A stretch of DNA of 64,000 nt from Bacteroidetes bacterium UBA4416 (GTDB taxonomy: Bacteria; Bacteroidota; Bacteroidia; B-17B0; Aurantibacillaceae), in contig DGQK01000063.1 in NCBI GenBank assembly GCA_002390745.1, forward strand, positions 34,107-98,106. The letters run 5' to 3'. Positions 61,508-64,000 of this stretch are shown piece after piece. The stretch's first letter is position 1. Each line of letters begins with the position of its first letter. A model generated the notes under the pieces. The model was not told the origin of the DNA. It ran no database searches and was given only the letters and a program-made list of their open reading frames with translations. Both the position numbers and the translations under genes were made by a program.

Positions 61508-61562
61508 CACAAATTCCCTCTTTGTAGAGGGTGCCCCGAAGGGGCGGGAGATGTTATTCTAT
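61508..61562. repeat. Left end (L1) of the DUF559 cassette
   Basis: Hairpin CCCTCT-TTGT-AGAGGG (61516-61531) is followed by GCCCC-GAA-GGGGC (61533-61545) and a conserved tail ending TTCTAT. That tail overlaps the DUF559 stop codon. The same order occurs at 62023-62076 and 62915-62968. Confidence 0.8.
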
Positions 61563-61936
61563 CCCAAACTTTGCAATTCCTCTATTTTAAGCTGTAAAAC
61601 ATACATAACCTGGTTCATATTCTTCTTTACATCGTTATCATTAAATCTGATAAAACTTACTCCTGATTTCTCTAATGTTTCCTGTCTTAATAGATCATTT
61701 ACCTGGACTTCAAAGTAATCATGACTGTTTCCATCTATTTCTATTGCTAACATGAGCTCATGGCAATAAAAGTCTACTATGTAATTATCTAATGGAACCT
61801 GGCGATGGAATTCAACTCCCAAATTTTTATTTTTAATTTTTTTCCATAACAACACTTCAGACAAAATTCCCTGCTGCCTTAGCTTTTGAGCTAATTCTTT
61901 TAAGACCGGATTATATGGTAAGATTTTATTTCTCAT
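61559..61936 (-). CDS. DUF559 endonuclease-domain protein
   Basis: The 125-residue single-domain protein has the PD-(D/E)xK-like nuclease fold of the DUF559/Vsr group. E27 lies in LSEVLLWKKI, D55 in YIVDFYC, E66-I-D68 in LAIEIDGNSH, and VSFIRFND follows. The biological target is unknown. Unlike most genes here it has a strong Shine-Dalgarno-like GGAGG five bases before the ATG, which is part of the flanking hairpin end. It is framed by conserved hairpin ends L1 and R1. A deleted copy with the same ends lies 1 kb away, suggesting a mobile cassette. Confidence 0.85.
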   Translation of the reverse strand: MRNKILPYNPVLKELAQKLRQQGILSEVLLWKKIKNKNLGVEFHRQVPLDNYIVDFYCHELMLAIEIDGNSHDYFEVQVNDLLRQETLEKSGVSFIRFNDNDVKKNMNQVMYVLQLKIEELQSLG

Positions 61937-61983
61937 GACATCCTCCGGCCTTCGGCCACCTCCTTCAAAGGAGGAATTTGGTT
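61937..61983. repeat. Right end (R1) of the DUF559 cassette
   Basis: GGCC-TTC-GGCC (61947-61957) and CCTCCTT-CA-AAGGAGG (61959-61974). Bases 61940-61975 (36 nt) are identical to 63067-63102 beside the deleted copy. The end lies directly upstream of the DUF559 start and supplies its GGAGG. Confidence 0.85.
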
Positions 61984-62022
61984 TAATTTCCTGTTTGATG
62001 TTTAACTCTCATTTTTAGGTTA

Positions 62023-62076
62023 CACAAACTCCATTTTTGAAGAGATGCCCCGCAGTAGCGGGAAATGTCGCTCTAT
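62023..62076. repeat. Solo left end (L2) next to murQ
   Basis: The same left-end layout as L1 is present: CACAAACTCC, a degenerate first hairpin, CCCGC-AGTA-GCGGG (62049-62062), then GTCGCTCTAT. No DUF559 sequence is attached. murQ ends 2 bp further on. It may be a remnant of an excised or decayed cassette. Confidence 0.65.
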
Positions 62077-62078
62077 GA

Positions 62079-62888
62079 TTACTTCCCAAAGCCGTCTGTC
62101 GCTTTCCTTACGCTGCCGTGTTTCAGGAGCAAGGCTTTGGCTTCTTCATAGTTCCCGAGGCCCGTATTTTTCATGATCATGCGCGTGCCGCGGTCCACCA
62201 GCTTATTATTGCTCAGGGCCATATCTACCATCTTATTTCCCTTTACCCTTCCCAGCTTAATCATTACAGAAGTCGAGATCATATTAAGCACCAGTTTCTG
62301 TGCCGTGCCCGATTTCATTCTGGTTGAGCCTGTTACGAATTCCGGACCAACAATAACTTCTATGGGGAATTTAGAAACGCCTGCAAGGGGTGAACCGCTG
62401 TTGCAGACGATACACCCTGTTTCAATCTTATTTTGGTTACAGGTTTCGAGAGCGCCAATCACATAAGGTGTAGTTCCGGAAGCGGCAATGCCTACTACAA
62501 CGTCTTTGCCATTAATACCATAAGCTTTGAGGTCCTCCCAGCCCTGGGACAGATCGTCTTCTGCAAATTCTACAGCTTTGCGAATGGCCGTGTCGCCACC
62601 GGCAATAAGCCCTATCACCCTTCCCTGCTCGATGCCATAGGTCGGCGGGCATTCGCTGGCGTCGAGGATCCCGAGTCGCCCGCTGGTTCCAGCCCCTATG
62701 TAAAACAGCCTTCCCCCGGCCTGCATGTGTTCAACGATCACAGCCACCAGTTTTTCAATCTGTGGAATGGCTTTGGCGACAGCCAAAGGAACAGAGGTGT
62801 CTTCTTTATTCATGTTCTCCAGGAGCTCATGAATGCTCATCTGCTCAAGGTTGTTATAGTATGAATCTGCTTCGGTTGTTTTTTGCAT
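62079..62888 (-). CDS. murQ: N-acetylmuramic acid 6-phosphate etherase
   Basis: MurQ cleaves the lactyl ether of MurNAc-6-phosphate to GlcNAc-6-phosphate and lactate in peptidoglycan recycling. The 269-residue SIS-domain protein has the signature IGAGTSGRLGILDASECPPTYG (within residues ~61-82) and a late SGTAQKLVLNMISTSVMIKLG. It lies between two left ends of the DUF559 repeat family. No amgK, nagZ or MurNAc transporter gene is adjacent. Confidence 0.95.
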   Translation of the reverse strand: MQKTTEADSYYNNLEQMSIHELLENMNKEDTSVPLAVAKAIPQIEKLVAVIVEHMQAGGRLFYIGAGTSGRLGILDASECPPTYGIEQGRVIGLIAGGDTAIRKAVEFAEDDLSQGWEDLKAYGINGKDVVVGIAASGTTPYVIGALETCNQNKIETGCIVCNSGSPLAGVSKFPIEVIVGPEFVTGSTRMKSGTAQKLVLNMISTSVMIKLGRVKGNKMVDMALSNNKLVDRGTRMIMKNTGLGNYEEAKALLLKHGSVRKATDGFGK

Positions 62889-62914
62889 GTGCAGAAAATT
62901 ATTTTTTGTGAGCT

Positions 62915-62968
62915 AAACAAACTCCCTCTTTGAAGAGGGTTCCCGGAGGGCGGGAGGTGTTGTTCTAT
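62915..62968. repeat. Left end (L3) of the deleted DUF559 copy
   Basis: CCCTCTT-TG-AAGAGGG (62924-62939) is followed by CCC-GGA-GGG (62942-62950) and a tail ending TTCTAT. The order and sequence match L1. Confidence 0.8.
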
Positions 62969-63062
62969 TCCTGACCTTGTAATTGCTCTGTTTTTATTTA
63001 TAAAACATATATGACCCGGTTTATCTCTTTTTTCACATCTTCGGCAAGATTTTATTTTTCAT
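62965..63062 (-). pseudogene. Internally deleted DUF559 gene
   Basis: From the ATG at 63062 the first codons read MKNKILP, matching MRNKILP of the intact gene. They then join, out of frame, a segment reading EDVKKEINRVIYVL, stop, IKTEQLQGQE, stop. The intact protein ends DVKKNMNQVMYVLQLKIEELQSLG. About 90 codons are missing, with a frameshift and an internal stop. Both hairpin ends are kept, so the copy resembles a non-autonomous derivative of the cassette. Confidence 0.9.
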
Positions 63063-63103
63063 TAGGATCCTCCGGCCTTCGGCCACCTCCTTCAAAGGAG
63101 GAA
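63063..63103. repeat. Right end (R3) of the deleted DUF559 copy
   Basis: GGCC-TTC-GGCC (63074-63084) and CCTCCTT-CA-AAGGAGG (63086-63101). It is identical to R1 over 36 nt. Confidence 0.85.
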
Positions 63104-63113
63104 AAGATCTACC

Positions 63114-64000
63114 TCAGGCAAATTGCTTCACATCCTTATCGGTGATCTCCTTTCCGCAAAGGATGATGAGGCGCTCGATCACGTTCCTGAATTCACGGAT
63201 GTTGCCCGTCCAGTCTTTCTTCTGTAATTCGGTGATGGCCCCTTTGGTAATCGTTTTCAGGGGCATTCCATAGTCGCTGCATACCAGGTTAATAAAATGT
63301 TCTGCCAGCAACGGAATATCTTCTTTACGGTCATTCAGCGACGGCACATTGATCGGGATCACGCTCAGGCGGTGGAACAGATCTTCCCGGAACTCTCCTT
63401 TTTCGATCTCTTTTTTCAGGTCTTTGTTGGTAGCCGCCAGGATCCGCACATCCACTTTTATTTCCTTATCTCCCCCTACCCGTGTAATCTTATTTTCCTG
63501 TAAGGCGCGCAATACTTTCGCCTGGGCCGATAAGCTCATATCGCCGATTTCATCGAGGAAGATCGTGCCGCCTTCCGCCAGTTCGAACTTCCCCTTGCGT
63601 GTTGCTACGGCACTGGTAAAGGCTCCTTTCTCATGCCCGAACAGCTCGCTTTCGATGAGGTCGCTTGGAATTGCCGCGCAGTTCACTTCCACCAGGGGCG
63701 CATTGGCGCGGCTGCTTTTGTTGTGGATCTCACGCGCCACCAGCTCTTTCCCGCTGCCGTTGCTTCCTGTGATCAGGACCCGGGCATCGGTTGGCGCCAC
63801 TTTATCAATCATCTCGCGGATGCTGTTCAGCGCTTTAGAGTCGCCGATCATCTCGTAGGATTTATTGATCTTCTTCTTCAGGATCTTGGTTTCCGTTACC
63901 AGGGTGGTTTTATCGAGCGCGTTGCGCACAGCTACCAGCAGGCGGTTCAGGTCAATAGGCTTTGCCAGGTAATCGTAAGCGCCTTTTTTTACGGTGTCCA
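63114..64000 (-). CDS. Sigma-54-dependent response regulator (NtrC-like), N terminus beyond the window
   Basis: The visible 295 residues begin in the end of a receiver domain (KKGAYDYLAKPIDLNRLL, with the conserved Lys-Pro). An AAA+ sigma-54 activator domain follows: GSNGSGKELVAREIH, ESELFGHEKGAFTSA, LAEGGTIFLDEIGDMS, FREDLFHRLSVIPI. The sigma-54 contact loop reads GAFTSA, not GAFTGA. The protein stops at IREFRNVIERLIILCGKEITDKDVKQFA, with no Fis-type HTH after it. It may therefore regulate without its own DNA-binding domain, as some Bacteroidota members appear to. The 5' part lies outside the window. Confidence 0.92.
   Translation of the reverse strand, partial: DTVKKGAYDYLAKPIDLNRLLVAVRNALDKTTLVTETKILKKKINKSYEMIGDSKALNSIREMIDKVAPTDARVLITGSNGSGKELVAREIHNKSSRANAPLVEVNCAAIPSDLIESELFGHEKGAFTSAVATRKGKFELAEGGTIFLDEIGDMSLSAQAKVLRALQENKITRVGGDKEIKVDVRILAATNKDLKKEIEKGEFREDLFHRLSVIPINVPSLNDRKEDIPLLAEHFINLVCSDYGMPLKTITKGAITELQKKDWTGNIREFRNVIERLIILCGKEITDKDVKQFA

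Noticed and set aside
1..64000. tRNA or rRNA genes
   Set aside because: I scanned the intergenic gaps by eye for cloverleaf patterns and rRNA words and found none. A covariance-model search would be needed to be certain.

Overview
The window is a piece of a chromosome from a member of the Bacteroidota. The evidence is the type IX secretion system (T9SS) component PorZ, four more proteins ending in T9SS sorting domains, a DUF5686 outer-membrane barrel, secreted TonB- and OmpA-domain proteins, and promoters of the TTG-N19-21-TAnnTTTG type. Gene density is high, and most genes are housekeeping or cell-envelope genes in short operons. I saw no rRNA, no tRNA, no CRISPR array, no prophage and no complete classical insertion sequence. 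I cannot fix the genus; a free-living lineage near Chitinophagales or Sphingobacteriales is a guess.

Layout. 1-2.9 kb: end of an unknown gene, a DUF6492-like glycosyltransferase, RNase Z and a T9SS cargo protein. 2.9-9.3 kb (mostly minus strand): pyrB, dinB, pyrR, purA, then an MBL hydrolase/rhomboid pair and a quinol-monooxygenase-like/SAM-hydroxide-adenosyltransferase pair. 9.4-12.4 kb: phoH, mazG-like, T9SS cargo. 12.5-17.1 kb: one very large gene joining a secreted prolyl oligopeptidase to a DUF5686 barrel. 17-23 kb: VWA protein, small secreted protein, two porins, T9SS cargo. 23-27 kb: pseudouridine synthase, then a three-gene nucleotide-sugar operon (N-acetyltransferase, 3-dehydrogenase, 6-dehydrogenase) for an N-acetylated aminouronic acid. 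27-31 kb: queE, a 2-hydroxyacid dehydrogenase, an odd T9SS-tailed protein and efp. 31-39 kb: Pif1-like helicase, ABCG-like transporter, POT transporter. 39.5-44.6 kb: grpE-dnaJ and porZ-recO. 44.9-57.4 kb: YfhO, OmpA, pyrophosphatase, TIMP-like, hutH, tonB-prmC, and two CAP-domain genes. 57.4-64 kb: a REP-associated transposase next to strong hairpins, uvrB, meaB, VF530, murQ, and a sigma-54 activator cut by the window end.

The most unusual content is repetitive DNA. (1) A DUF559 nuclease gene is framed by conserved hairpin ends, and 1 kb away the same ends frame an internally deleted pseudogene copy, with a solo end between them. This looks like a small mobile cassette with a MITE-like derivative. 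(2) Two tandem arrays, at 30.9-31.5 kb and 44.6-44.9 kb, both sit between convergent genes. The second repeats with a 42-bp (14-codon) period and is open on both strands. (3) Degenerate heptamer repeats occur in two intergenic regions and also inside prmC, just before its catalytic motif. (4) A RAYT-type transposase gene lies beside two near-perfect hairpins, and a further long REP-like hairpin precedes pyrB.

Among proteins, the oligopeptidase-DUF5686 fusion stands out, followed by a zinc-ribbon/TM protein with a T9SS tail but no N-terminal signal peptide, and a CAP-OmpA-like protein beside its single-domain paralogue.
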